From the NCBI GenBank assembly GCA_947040945.1, contig CAMRCO010000004.1, forward strand, positions 1-50,124: DNA of 50,124 nucleotides. Direction: 5' to 3'. The number at the start of each line of letters is the position of its first letter. The stretch's first letter is position 1. This DNA is from an uncultured Spirochaetia bacterium. GTDB taxonomy: Bacteria; Spirochaetota; Brachyspiria; Brachyspirales; Brachyspiraceae. Under the pieces are notes generated by a model. The model did not search any database. It was not told the DNA's origin and was given only the letters and a program-made list of their open reading frames with translations. Made by a program: the position numbers and the translations under genes. Below are positions 32,629 to 42,556 of this stretch, piece by piece.

Positions 32629-33992
32629 TAATTATCTCCTCTTCTATTAAGTAGCTTCATTATCTGTAGAGTACTTGAGTAGTACTCGAAAATTGATTGT
32701 ATAAATGAAAGTTGAGCATTAAGATATACTATTTCAGCATCATTAACTTCAAGTAACGATATAGTTCCACCTTGATATTGCCTCACTGCCATATTGTAAG
32801 CATGCTCTGCTGTAGTAACATTTTCTGACTGTGATAAAAGCATTAACGACTTCGACCTTGATGTTGCTATTAAATCACGACTAAAAACCTCTATAGTGTC
32901 TCTAAGCTCATCATACGTAACTTCTAGCTTCTGAATATTTATCTTGACCTCTTCAGCTTGTTTTGCAGGAGCTGAAAATGGAAATAAGCTATCAAGTGAA
33001 TATGACAGACTAACTCCTACATTAAAGTCAGGCTCCCATTCTCTTTCTAAAGCAAAATTAACCCCATTTTGAATTACTTTATCATTAAACCCGTATGAAC
33101 CACCTAAAGAAGCACTAATATTAGGCCAAAAATAACTTTGAGCTATCTTTTTATTATATTCAAGTATTTCAATACTACTTTCCATATTTTTTAATTCTAT
33201 ATTATTTTGCATTATAATCCCAAGCATTTCATCATACTCTATATCAGGGACTACTATATTTGTAGCATTGAAAAGGTCTCCAACAATTTCAACCTCATCA
33301 ACATTATTTGTAACACCTATAGACCTTAAAAAAGATAATTTTTGACTTTGATAATTATTACTTAATGTAGATAAATTAGGTTTTGTATTTTCAAACTGAA
33401 CTTTAGCATTTAAATATTCATATTCTGAAACCAGTCCATTTCTATATTGAATATATGTAAAACTCATCCTATTACTTAAAGCTTTTTGCGAACTTAAATA
33501 TACTAAATAATTTTCACGAATAACAAATGTATTATAAAATGATATTTGAGTATTAAGTGATAAATCTTTTAAAGCTTCGTCATATTGTTCTTCAAGCATT
33601 TGTAAATTTACTTTCTGTCTTTCATTAGCATTCCAATTTCTTAGACCTGTAAAAATAACTTTTGATAACTTAGCATCAAAAAGATATTGGTCAGAGCTTG
33701 ACTTAAGCCCACCTGTAAGTTCTCTACTTTTAATAAATGCGACTGAACCACCAACTGTAAGCGAGGGGACAACTAAATCAGCAAATGTTTTATCTTTTTG
33801 CACTTTTGCTATTTCTAAATCATAAAATGACTGCTTAAGTATTCTATTATTTTCTAAAGCAAGATTTAAGGATTCTTCAATTGTTATTTGTATTTTTTCA
33901 TTTACAACAGGATTTGTATTTTCTATACTACCAGCATCTTGACCATAAATAAGTACGCTAATAAGTAAAAATATACTTAGCACTTTCTTCAT
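32628..33992 (-). CDS. TolC-family outer-membrane efflux channel
   Basis: 454 residues with an N-terminal signal peptide (hydrophobic core VLSIFLLISVLIYG). It shows the TolC repeat pattern: two long helical hairpin halves, each starting with a motif like ITIEESLNLALENNRILKQ and ending in an amphipathic helix (LLEVNDAEIVYLNAQLSFIQSI near residue 420), plus beta segments for the trimeric outer-membrane barrel (LGGSYGFN; NVGVSLSYSLDSLFPF). First gene of the three-gene efflux operon. RBS GAGAGGT precedes the ATG. Together with the adaptor and permease it forms a tripartite pump spanning both membranes, which is direct evidence for a diderm envelope. Confidence 0.92.
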   Translation of the reverse strand: MKKVLSIFLLISVLIYGQDAGSIENTNPVVNEKIQITIEESLNLALENNRILKQSFYDLEIAKVQKDKTFADLVVPSLTVGGSVAFIKSRELTGGLKSSSDQYLFDAKLSKVIFTGLRNWNANERQKVNLQMLEEQYDEALKDLSLNTQISFYNTFVIRENYLVYLSSQKALSNRMSFTYIQYRNGLVSEYEYLNAKVQFENTKPNLSTLSNNYQSQKLSFLRSIGVTNNVDEVEIVGDLFNATNIVVPDIEYDEMLGIIMQNNIELKNMESSIEILEYNKKIAQSYFWPNISASLGGSYGFNDKVIQNGVNFALEREWEPDFNVGVSLSYSLDSLFPFSAPAKQAEEVKINIQKLEVTYDELRDTIEVFSRDLIATSRSKSLMLLSQSENVTTAEHAYNMAVRQYQGGTISLLEVNDAEIVYLNAQLSFIQSIFEYYSSTLQIMKLLNRRGDN

Positions 33993-34023
33993 ATTGTACT
34001 ATACCTCTCTAATTAATAATCTC

Positions 34024-34053
34024 AATATACTTATAATTATGAGAACACGCCAA
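34024..34053 (-). promoter_or_regulatory. Possible promoter of the efflux operon
   Basis: Minus strand TTGGCG (34053-34048), 18 bp, TATATT (34029-34024). Hexamers match four and five of six. Position, about 30-60 bp before the channel gene, is suitable. No convincing operator was seen. Confidence 0.3.
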
Positions 34054-34122
34054 GTTTATCATAGTATTCTACACTAATATAACATATTCATAATAAAGTA
34101 AAAAAAGCTTAATAAATACTAT

Positions 34123-35757
34123 TTATGACTTTCTACGCAAAAACCATATCAATATGCCAAGTATACCAAATATACAAGGCAACCCTATTTGAGTAACATA
34201 CCTAATAAAATTAGCTTGAGTAGTTGTTATAGAAAGATTTCTAATATTTGTTTCTTTTGGTCTTATTGTGATTTTTTCTCTTGCATCAAGTAAATACGCC
34301 ACACTATTCATAAATAAATCTTTATTTCCTGAAAAAGCCACATCCACTGATCTCCCTTCTTCAGGACTTATATAAGCATTAAGAGAAAATGTAGCATCTC
34401 CAAATATAATTATTTTACCAAAAAGGTCTTCTCTTCCTTCAACAGGATATGAGCCCTCTATACCAAGTGAAATAGGTCCTGCTAAATCTGTACGAGGATT
34501 AAAGCGAGCTCTTGACAAGTCAAATGTGGGATCCATTTTTCCATAACCTTGTGGAGTTGTCTCTACAATTGTCCTAAAAGTTCCTTCATGTTTTGGTGTA
34601 ATATTTGATAAACTTCTTGCTATAATTAAAGAAGCAAAAACATTACCTTCCTCAAGTGTCCTAGTTATAGGATGATCTCTATACTGTGGAACAATGTTTA
34701 CAGGTATTATAACACTAGAAACAGGGTCTATTACATAATCACCTCGCACACCAAATCCCCACTCAGAAAGCCATATATCTAAATTAGAATTAAAGTCTCT
34801 TCTATCAAGTACACTGTCATATAAAAGTAAAATTCGCCCACCAATACTCACATAGTTACTTAATTTCTTAAACTCATAATCTGAAAATTGCTCCATAGGG
34901 GACACTATAACAATAAGCGAAGCATCAGTTGGTATATCTTCTAATATAATATTAAGCTCACCTACTCTATAGTTTTCATTTTCTAAAAAAGTTCTAACAT
35001 AAGACAAACCTTCGCCACCCTTGTCTCTAATTTGTCTCTCTCCATGCCCTACTGTAAAATATACAGAATTCGATTTATCTTCAAGTAATGAGTATATAGT
35101 CTGAGTAAATTTCTCCTCCCCAACAAATAACACACTATTCTCAGTAGATGGGGCAGTTAAATCACTTCTATAAACTCTAACCTGTTTATTATTACCATAT
35201 ATAAAAATTATTTCTCCAAGCTGTGTCATATTATATTTCGTTTTAACAGAAGGTTGCTCAATAGGATTTATATATTGCAATTCTACATTTTTATTTAATC
35301 TTGCATATTGTTTAAGTAACAAATCAGCTCTCCAATCAGCCGAAGTTGGATCTGAACTTTTATTTCTTAAAACCACAATAGATAAAGGTTCCACTATACG
35401 TGAAAGTATATCAGTTGTCTGCTTCGACACCGTATATGACTTATTTTGTGTCATATCAAATTGCATTGGAAAGTTTATAGATATAACAAATATACCTAAA
35501 AGTATTCCTAGAACTATAAAAAGAGATACGACACCTAAAAGTGCTCTATGCACAATACGTGACTTCAAAAAACCTATTATTGATTTTTTATCTACAATAA
35601 GCAATAGAGTAGCATTTATCAAAGTTATAAATAAAGCTATCCAAAATATTATAGTAGGGCGAGCTGGTACTATATAAAAGAATATCCAAGCAAAAAAAAG
35701 TATTGCTAAAGATACCAACATTCCAATTCTTAAGTGCACTTGACTGTTTTTTAACAT
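34123..35757 (-). CDS. GldG-like membrane protein (ABC-associated, no partner genes here)
   Basis: 544 residues. Three N-terminal helices (about 12-30, 36-54 and 74-95) are followed by the hallmark FDMTQNKSYTVSKQT at about 100-115, comparable to FDLTxxkryTLS in GldG-type proteins. A large periplasmic GATase-like region (VYFTVGHGERQ, SLIVIVSPMEQFSDYEFKKLSNYVSIGGRILLLYD, split over residues 240-320) and one C-terminal helix complete it. Such proteins normally sit beside an ABC ATPase and a permease (gliding or exporter-like ABC systems). Neither gene is adjacent here, so partners must lie elsewhere or be absent. It is bracketed by the efflux operon and a lipoprotein gene on the same strand. Confidence 0.8.
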   Translation of the reverse strand: MLKNSQVHLRIGMLVSLAILFFAWIFFYIVPARPTIIFWIALFITLINATLLLIVDKKSIIGFLKSRIVHRALLGVVSLFIVLGILLGIFVISINFPMQFDMTQNKSYTVSKQTTDILSRIVEPLSIVVLRNKSSDPTSADWRADLLLKQYARLNKNVELQYINPIEQPSVKTKYNMTQLGEIIFIYGNNKQVRVYRSDLTAPSTENSVLFVGEEKFTQTIYSLLEDKSNSVYFTVGHGERQIRDKGGEGLSYVRTFLENENYRVGELNIILEDIPTDASLIVIVSPMEQFSDYEFKKLSNYVSIGGRILLLYDSVLDRRDFNSNLDIWLSEWGFGVRGDYVIDPVSSVIIPVNIVPQYRDHPITRTLEEGNVFASLIIARSLSNITPKHEGTFRTIVETTPQGYGKMDPTFDLSRARFNPRTDLAGPISLGIEGSYPVEGREDLFGKIIIFGDATFSLNAYISPEEGRSVDVAFSGNKDLFMNSVAYLLDAREKITIRPKETNIRNLSITTTQANFIRYVTQIGLPCIFGILGILIWFLRRKS

Positions 35758-35856
35758 CTAATAACATCCAGTTGTTTCATTTTAATATTCTTAAGTATTA
35801 TATTTTCAATAGCAGAAAATTTCAAGTAGATAGCTACTGTAATTTAATATTTCTAA

Positions 35857-37059
35857 TTATTTATCAATCAATTGAAGGACAGATGTACTTTTTGAAAATG
35901 AAGTACCCTTAGAAATCAATATAACAGGTACATCTCTACTATCAATTTCCATGCTTATAGGAGTACCAGTCTCAAGTATACTAGACTCTATTCTAGCTCT
36001 ACCAAGCACTTGCCATTTTTTATCTTTAAAAATATACACACTGGCAATATCATCCCTTGATGGTGCTGATAAATCTCTCACCGCTAAAATTGGCATTCCA
36101 TCTTTATTTACTTTCAAAGAAGGAGCCGAAGCAAAATTTAAATATGGATATGAGCTCCAAGTTTTACTTTTATAATTAAAGACATCTACAGCAACAGCAT
36201 TATAATGCTCCCAATCTTCATATGCTACATATATATTACCATTAGAGGATGACGCCAAAGATATTCCAGATATTGTTTTAGTAGTGGCAGATAAGTCTAA
36301 AGCAGCCCCTTTTCCAAGCTTGCTCCAAGTTAATCCATTCCAAACTTTAACAAAAAGTCCATCATCATTAGCATAAGCTATTACAGGGCTATCATTTGAA
36401 TCAATCAAAAAGTCGGCAGAATAAACTCCATCAAAAGCGCCCCCTAAAACCTCAAATGCCTCGTCAACTTTGCCTTTATAAACAACTGCGTTACTAGCAG
36501 TTCCATTCAAGTAATAAAGGAATCTATTACCACTTTTATCTACTTTTACAACAATATCAAGCACAGTCCCTGTGTCAATAGAACTATCTGGCGTCCAAGA
36601 ACCACCTTTATCAATATATCCAGTTTCTATTTTATTTGCATTAGAATTATATGCTAAAAATAATCCACTGCTTCCACTAGATGCAATTGATATAAAACCA
36701 TCACCATCCATACTTCCACTAGTGCCATGTTCGCGCCAAGAATAACCATCAAACTTTTTCACATACACTTTACCATCGGATTTTCTGTGTGCTAAGAACT
36801 TGTTATCATTATTATCCAAAGCTAAAGCAGGAAGTTCAGCGTCATAAATAGTACCTCCAAGGTTCTCCCAGTCATAATTATTAAAAACACTATCTACAGG
36901 ATTAAACCCACTACCTGTACCACATGAAACAAATGAGAAAAATATAATTAATAGAAATATTAATTTAGATGTTTTTATAATTGTGCTTTTAAACTTACTA
37001 CTCCTAAAACTTGATACTCTAATATAATAATAAATTAATAAAATATCAACTGCATACAA
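35857..37059 (-). CDS. Lipoprotein with beta-propeller-like repeats, unknown function
   Basis: 400 residues in the open frame. The lipobox is FVSC (Cys46), but the only upstream ATG gives an unusually long 30-residue leader before the hydrophobic core (LIFLLIIFFSF). A good AGGAG (about 37003) has no in-frame ATG, GTG or TTG after it, so the true start is uncertain. The mature part is a series of repeats such as PALALDNNDNKFLAHRKSDGKVYVKKFDGYSW, split here into DNNDNKFLAHRKSDGKVYV and KKFDGYSW, resembling sialidase- or propeller-like blades of 45-55 residues. No catalytic Asp-box or RIP motif is evident. Probably a surface or periplasmic lipoprotein. Confidence 0.65.
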   Translation of the reverse strand: MYAVDILLIYYYIRVSSFRSSKFKSTIIKTSKLIFLLIIFFSFVSCGTGSGFNPVDSVFNNYDWENLGGTIYDAELPALALDNNDNKFLAHRKSDGKVYVKKFDGYSWREHGTSGSMDGDGFISIASSGSSGLFLAYNSNANKIETGYIDKGGSWTPDSSIDTGTVLDIVVKVDKSGNRFLYYLNGTASNAVVYKGKVDEAFEVLGGAFDGVYSADFLIDSNDSPVIAYANDDGLFVKVWNGLTWSKLGKGAALDLSATTKTISGISLASSSNGNIYVAYEDWEHYNAVAVDVFNYKSKTWSSYPYLNFASAPSLKVNKDGMPILAVRDLSAPSRDDIASVYIFKDKKWQVLGRARIESSILETGTPISMEIDSRDVPVILISKGTSFSKSTSVLQLIDK

Positions 37060-37168
37060 TAAATTATTATAAAAAAAACAACATTATAAGCAGTTCCAAA
37101 TATATTTTACATACCACTAATAGTAGATATACGGAATTTTATAGCATAAAATTACAACTAATTTAATA

Positions 37169-37825
37169 TTATAATTTAGGACCTATCTTTAAACCTACTA
37201 AAATCCCTAAGTAAAAGTTTTCAGGACTAGCACTTGAATTATTCCCACTAGAATCAAAGTCATACTGAGCACTTAGTCCAAAAACGATAGCTGTTCTAGT
37301 ATCTATAAATAATGAGTAATCCATTTGAAGTTTTAAGTAAGGAGTTGGATTATAGTTTCCATCAACACCTTTTTCAAAAGTTGTTGTCCCACCTAACACC
37401 TTGTTATCACTAGTTTGAATAGAAGACACTTCTATAGGTATCTTAACTCCAACACCTAGCCCAAAAGAAAATCGACTTAAATTAAAAGAAGGCATTAATC
37501 CTAATTGTATGCTATGCACTCTTGTAGTATCTGTAACATCAGTGTTACCCCCGAAATCCTCTAACATATCAATAGAGTAATTATAAGAATAGCCAATATC
37601 TGTAACTAGCGATACACCCACCCCCTTAGATAATCCAAATATATAACCTGTTTGAATAAGACCTGATGCGTTCACAACTAGAGTATCTTCTGAAATATCA
37701 ACAAGACCAAAACCTCCATTGTCTATAAGTGAAAATACAAAGCCACTTTTAGCTTGAGAAAACAAAAGCGAGCTTGATAAAAGCGACAAAAATAATACAG
37801 TAATCAATCTCTTAGTTTTTTTCAT
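37169..37825 (-). CDS. Small outer-membrane beta-barrel protein
   Basis: 218 residues. A clear type-I signal peptide (core LITVLFLSLLSSSLLFS, then QA) is followed by alternating hydrophobic strands separated by short polar turns (LIQTGYIFGLSKGVGVSLV; FGLGVGVKIPIEV; TAIVFGLSAQYDF). The chain ends in FYLGILVGLKIGPKL, close to the C-terminus-as-last-strand pattern of barrel proteins. Size suggests 8-10 strands. AGGAG lies about 10 bp before the ATG. It is divergent from the tamB-bamA operon that would fold such proteins. Ligand or pore function cannot be told. Confidence 0.72.
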   Translation of the reverse strand: MKKTKRLITVLFLSLLSSSLLFSQAKSGFVFSLIDNGGFGLVDISEDTLVVNASGLIQTGYIFGLSKGVGVSLVTDIGYSYNYSIDMLEDFGGNTDVTDTTRVHSIQLGLMPSFNLSRFSFGLGVGVKIPIEVSSIQTSDNKVLGGTTTFEKGVDGNYNPTPYLKLQMDYSLFIDTRTAIVFGLSAQYDFDSSGNNSSASPENFYLGILVGLKIGPKL

Positions 37826-37984
37826 AAATATATAACTCCTATCTAAATAATTAGTTTACGATTAGTATTGTATAACATTAAAATAAAAAGAAAACAAGCT
37901 ATAGATAAAATATAACGCATAAAAACACTATTTCCGATATTAAATTTACAGTGTTTTATATTAATAAATTACAAACTCATTACA

Positions 37985-38013
37985 TTAACTCTATAAATGT
38001 GTTAATGTATAAT
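37985..38013 (+). promoter_or_regulatory. Promoter of the tamB-bamA operon
   Basis: TTAACT (37985-37990, four of six), 17 bp, TATAAT (38008-38013, perfect). A leader of about 80 nt would follow. The 276-bp divergent gap 37826-38101 otherwise contains only the ribosome binding sites of the two flanking genes and AT-rich sequence. Confidence 0.5.
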
Positions 38014-38101
38014 GTAAGCGAAGTATTAGGATTTCAATTTATAAGAAATTAGTATAAAATACCTAATATGAGTTATAATCAATAGTAGGAGTTGCTTATT
38101 T

Positions 38102-41100
38102 GTGAGACTACGTAAATACTCACGACTTAAAATGTACACGGCGACCACACTCTTAGCATTTATCATAACTGCTTTTATTGGTATTATAATCGTATCAGTT
38201 AATCAAGATAAATATTTTGATGTCGTGATAGACTATATAGAAGAAGAAACAGGTATAGGTATATCTATATCAAGTATAAAACTTAGATCTCCTTTTATTG
38301 TCCGTGTTAATGACTTAAAACTATACTCAAAAGAAAGTGACAACCCATTTATAGCAATTTCAGAATCATCCTTTATTATAAACCCTTTTAGGATTTTAAT
38401 AAAAAGAGACCCTCTTTATCTAGTAAGTATAATAAAAGTTAATGATGCTTTTTTATACCCATACTATATCGATAACAGTATGTTTAAATCAAATAATGAT
38501 GAAGCAGATATAAGTGACAAAAAGAAAGAATTAAATGATTTATTCAAAATATTAATTGATAAAAAATTAACCATAAATAATTTTAGAATAAGTCTTTCAG
38601 AAAGTGGCGGAGAGGCAAGCAAGCCTGTAGAGGCAGTTTTTACATTATTTGAAATAAATGGAAACTCTGATAAATATTTAATAAACTCAACTGTTTCTTT
38701 ACCAAGTGATACATTTATTACCCTCGCAATGGAATCAGAACAAAACCTAAATAATCTAGATTTAAACCTAAGAGCATACGACAACAACACTTCCCTATTT
38801 GACTACCAAGCAAAAACAGAGCTTAATGATAGAGACTTTATACTTACAATAAAAGATAAAGTCAAAAAAGAATATACTGGTGAGTTTATATATAATATAG
38901 ACACTGATGACACTAAGTTTAGCATTACCAATGTTTATATTAATAAACAAACATTAAACAAAATATACGACATAGTAGAAGCTTCGTCTCTATTAGAAAA
39001 TGTATTAGAGTCAGATAATGATAGTCAAGCAAACGCTTTAAATTATGTGCTTGAAAGTTTTATAGAAACATCTTTAAGTTTAGAAGGCTCATATAAAAAA
39101 GATAGTCCATTATCTCTTAGTTTCAATATAAATACAAAAGATGAAGACTTTGGCATAGAAGCAAATGGTGGGCTAACAAATAAAAAACTATATATTAACA
39201 ATGCTATCATAAAAACAGAAATAGGTAATATTTTGGGAAAAGGCTATATACCAATAGATGAGCCATTAGCATCTGAGTTTAGTATAGTAACAGATGATCT
39301 TCTAGTATTAAATGAAGTATTAAATATTGACATAAATATAAAGCCTTTATCTTCATCAAAAAATAATGTTCGCTCTATAATTACACTTAATCAACTTAAA
39401 TATAAAGAAGATTTAGACAAAAAACTTAGCTACAGCCTATCTTATAATAAAAAGAATGAAGTATTAAATATAAATTCCATTACAGACAACAAATCTGACT
39501 CACTTAGAGCTTCAGTATATATGAATAGTAAAAGTGAAGATATTGTGTCAGTTAACGGTACAGTGCCTCAAAGTCTTTTTATAGCTTTAGCAGGATATGG
39601 AATAATAGACCCTCTTTCTGATATAGAAATTGACTATACTCTATCAAGAAGTAAAGAGGTAAAAGAAGAAAACACTCATAATATTACTCTTATAACAAAA
39701 AAAATATACACTGAAGACCACGAGTTTTACTTGAATGCTATCCTAAATAAAAATAATATCCTTATAAAAGACTTACTTTATGCTGGAATGAGCATTTATG
39801 GAGAAATTGATTATGACAATGATTTTAATAATATCGATTTAATTGCAAATGTTGAAAGCCCTATAGGAAAATATTTTGTATCTGGCGAGATGAAAAAAAA
39901 CTCTGATGGAGACCGTATACTTTATGCCTCAGCAGATGATGAAAAAATAGTTGCTCAAGGTAGAATAAATGATAATGGAGAATATAATTTTATTTTATCC
40001 ACCACTGAAGATATTGAATTTGATGGGATATATTTCGGAACTAAAATCGAACTTAATAATACAGACAAACCCGACAATGAAATATATTTAAATGGAGTAA
40101 TTACTGCTAAAAACAATAATCTCCCTATATTCTCCGCAAATGCAGGGTTTGAAATGTCAAATAAAACAATAGCATTTACGAATATTATATATGACTATGG
40201 AATAAATACTCTGTCAGGAACAGGAAATCTCTATACAGAAGATACAGCTTTAAAGTTTGACACTATACTTAATGACCGTTATACTGATGGAATATTAGCA
40301 GCTGAACTAGAACTAAATGCTAACAATATGTATGCTACTGTAGTAGTAAAAGATATCCCTCTATATTTAAATATAGCTAATGGAATGTACGGAAATGTAT
40401 CAACAAAAATAACAGTAATAGGAAATATTAAAGACCCTGTTATGTATTTAGATGAAGTAAAAATTAATAACTTCGAGGTACTCGGGCATATTGCTGACGT
40501 TTCACTTACTGGGTATTATCGAAAAAAAGAAATGGAACTTAAAAATATATTAGTTAACTTCAAAGGAATAAACGGAATATATTATCCTGTAACCGAGAGA
40601 CCAAGTATAAAAGTACCAAAAGCATATTTTTCTGAAGACTTACATAGTGCTAAAGTTGAAATTAAAAATGTAGAATATTTAAGTACGTATAATGGAGAAA
40701 TAGACTATAATATGCGTGTACTTGGAAATGGAAATACTGAGTATCGATTAAAAACAAGTAAAATAGGCATAAACAAACGACGTCTTCAAGAGTTTAGCAC
40801 TATAGTTATTGATAGTGGTGAAAATATATCGTTTATAAATCAGAGTTCTCATGGAATTAAGGGATTTATTAACACCTCTGGGAATATTTTATTTAGTGAT
40901 TTAAAATATATTTATGACAATGAGGATTTATTAAATATAACAGGAACAGTTACACACGGAAAAGAAAGTGTTGTTGATATGCTTCTAACATCAAAAGTAC
41001 TTAACCTAGAAATCTTTGAAATATATAATGATATTTTTTCATCAATAGAGGCTGAAAAGTCAAAACCAGCTAAGTTCACAGTAGACCGAGAACAATATGT

Positions 41101-42556
41101 TTTATATACTAAACTTGGCGGCACAACTGATAATGTAACAATAACTGGCAGACTTGTGGGCAATGCACGTAGAGTAGAAACTCCATTTTTCTCAGATGTA
41201 TTTACAACAGGAAATGTAGACTTTATATTCGAAGGCAATAGTGCTAGAATTACTAAGCTTGATTTTTTTACAAAAAACGGGAAAAGCTTAGTACTTACAG
41301 GGGATGCTGAACTTACGCACAACTTTGTAAATTATATAAACTTTGACCTTACTACATCTGATGCAAGTGAAGGATTCTTAAATGCTAATGCCAACTTACA
41401 AGTAATTAAGGCAAAAGGCCCAACCTATGTAGAATTAAATATTGGTGGCGACTTAAGTAATGTTTTAATGACAGGTAAAGCTGTATTAAAAGACACTCAC
41501 ATTGAAATTACAATAAAGCCAGAAAATAGATATACTCCAAAAACATTCTCTAAAGCAAGCCAAATTTATTGGGATTTTAGTGTAGATGCTATGCAAAGGG
41601 TTAATGTTTCTCACAATTTAGTTGGAGACTTTTCTCTTGTTGATGGTGGCAAAATACGTATTTATGATAGCGTAAAAGATGGAATGAAAGTAGAAGGAAG
41701 TGTTGATATAAGCCGTGGCAATATTTACTATTTACAAAATGTATACACTGTAGAGAGAGGAAATGTAACATTTCCAACTGATAACAGTCTTGACCCCATA
41801 ATTAATGCAACAGCATACACACATACAAAATATTATTCGTATAGTTCTCTTACTTCAGTTGACCCTGATATTGGTAGTTATGATGTTACACTTTATATGG
41901 AAATAAATGCTCGTATATCACAACTTCTATTTAATGTTACAGGTGGCATTACTCCTATTAAATTCTACACTATCCCAGCACTAGGGCAGTATCAAGTAAA
42001 TCAGCTTGCTGGAGTTATACAAAATGGAACTTCTGAAGACATAGGCTCTCAAATATATGCAGAAACTACATCATCAAGCATAGCATCCCTCGAAGCTGAC
42101 AGCGATAAAATTCAACAACTTGTTATGTCTTATGGAGATTTAGCATTAAGAAATACTCTACTCAGACCAGTTGAAAGATGGATAAGACAGTTTTTAGGAA
42201 TTGATTATATTAACCTAAATCCTGCTGTTATTGGTAATTTAATAGATATAGATAATGACTTAACTACAGCTTCTGTATTTGATAATACTAGTGTAAGTAT
42301 AGGGAAGTATGTATCAAAAAATCTATTTATAAAGTATGATGTAACGTATAAATTCAATGATCTTACAAAACTGAACACAATATCAGAAACTAAAGATCAT
42401 TATTATTTTGACCATCAATTTGGATTTGAGGTTTCCCTTTTAAATCACTTAAGGGTTGCAAATCTTGTTTTTGAGTATAAAATAAACCCTTTCGAAGTAG
42501 ATAATATAAATAGTATTGGGCAAGAATTTAATTTAATAACTCGTTGGAGATTTTAG
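38102..42556 (+). CDS. tamB: TamB-like translocation and assembly module protein
   Basis: 1484 residues starting at GTG with AGGAG about 10 bp upstream. One N-terminal signal-anchor helix (residues 12-33, TATTLLAFIITAFIGIIIVSV) is followed by more than a thousand residues of short beta-strands, the AsmA/TamB lipid-conduit fold. The conserved C-terminal TamB domain is recognisable: VDISRGNIYYLQNVYTVERG, TFPTDNSLDPIINATA, GGITPIKFYTI, LNPAVIGNL, and the final strand FNLITRWRF. Proteins of this type bridge inner and outer membranes and help lipid transport and outer-membrane protein assembly. The gene overlaps bamA by one base; the same order is known in Borrelia, where TamB works with BamA because spirochaetes lack TamA. 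Confidence 0.92.
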   Translation: MRLRKYSRLKMYTATTLLAFIITAFIGIIIVSVNQDKYFDVVIDYIEEETGIGISISSIKLRSPFIVRVNDLKLYSKESDNPFIAISESSFIINPFRILIKRDPLYLVSIIKVNDAFLYPYYIDNSMFKSNNDEADISDKKKELNDLFKILIDKKLTINNFRISLSESGGEASKPVEAVFTLFEINGNSDKYLINSTVSLPSDTFITLAMESEQNLNNLDLNLRAYDNNTSLFDYQAKTELNDRDFILTIKDKVKKEYTGEFIYNIDTDDTKFSITNVYINKQTLNKIYDIVEASSLLENVLESDNDSQANALNYVLESFIETSLSLEGSYKKDSPLSLSFNINTKDEDFGIEANGGLTNKKLYINNAIIKTEIGNILGKGYIPIDEPLASEFSIVTDDLLVLNEVLNIDINIKPLSSSKNNVRSIITLNQLKYKEDLDKKLSYSLSYNKKNEVLNINSITDNKSDSLRASVYMNSKSEDIVSVNGTVPQSLFIALAGYGIIDPLSDIEIDYTLSRSKEVKEENTHNITLITKKIYTEDHEFYLNAILNKNNILIKDLLYAGMSIYGEIDYDNDFNNIDLIANVESPIGKYFVSGEMKKNSDGDRILYASADDEKIVAQGRINDNGEYNFILSTTEDIEFDGIYFGTKIELNNTDKPDNEIYLNGVITAKNNNLPIFSANAGFEMSNKTIAFTNIIYDYGINTLSGTGNLYTEDTALKFDTILNDRYTDGILAAELELNANNMYATVVVKDIPLYLNIANGMYGNVSTKITVIGNIKDPVMYLDEVKINNFEVLGHIADVSLTGYYRKKEMELKNILVNFKGINGIYYPVTERPSIKVPKAYFSEDLHSAKVEIKNVEYLSTYNGEIDYNMRVLGNGNTEYRLKTSKIGINKRRLQEFSTIVIDSGENISFINQSSHGIKGFINTSGNILFSDLKYIYDNEDLLNITGTVTHGKESVVDMLLTSKVLNLEIFEIYNDIFSSIEAEKSKPAKFTVDREQYVLYTKLGGTTDNVTITGRLVGNARRVETPFFSDVFTTGNVDFIFEGNSARITKLDFFTKNGKSLVLTGDAELTHNFVNYINFDLTTSDASEGFLNANANLQVIKAKGPTYVELNIGGDLSNVLMTGKAVLKDTHIEITIKPENRYTPKTFSKASQIYWDFSVDAMQRVNVSHNLVGDFSLVDGGKIRIYDSVKDGMKVEGSVDISRGNIYYLQNVYTVERGNVTFPTDNSLDPIINATAYTHTKYYSYSSLTSVDPDIGSYDVTLYMEINARISQLLFNVTGGITPIKFYTIPALGQYQVNQLAGVIQNGTSEDIGSQIYAETTSSSIASLEADSDKIQQLVMSYGDLALRNTLLRPVERWIRQFLGIDYINLNPAVIGNLIDIDNDLTTASVFDNTSVSIGKYVSKNLFIKYDVTYKFNDLTKLNTISETKDHYYFDHQFGFEVSLLNHLRVANLVFEYKINPFEVDNINSIGQEFNLITRWRF

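Noticed and set aside
38464-38790. Minus-strand open frames within tamB and bamA (for example 38464-38790, 40912-41322, 42528-42929)
   Set aside because: Antisense to well-supported genes, no Shine-Dalgarno, no recognisable domains.
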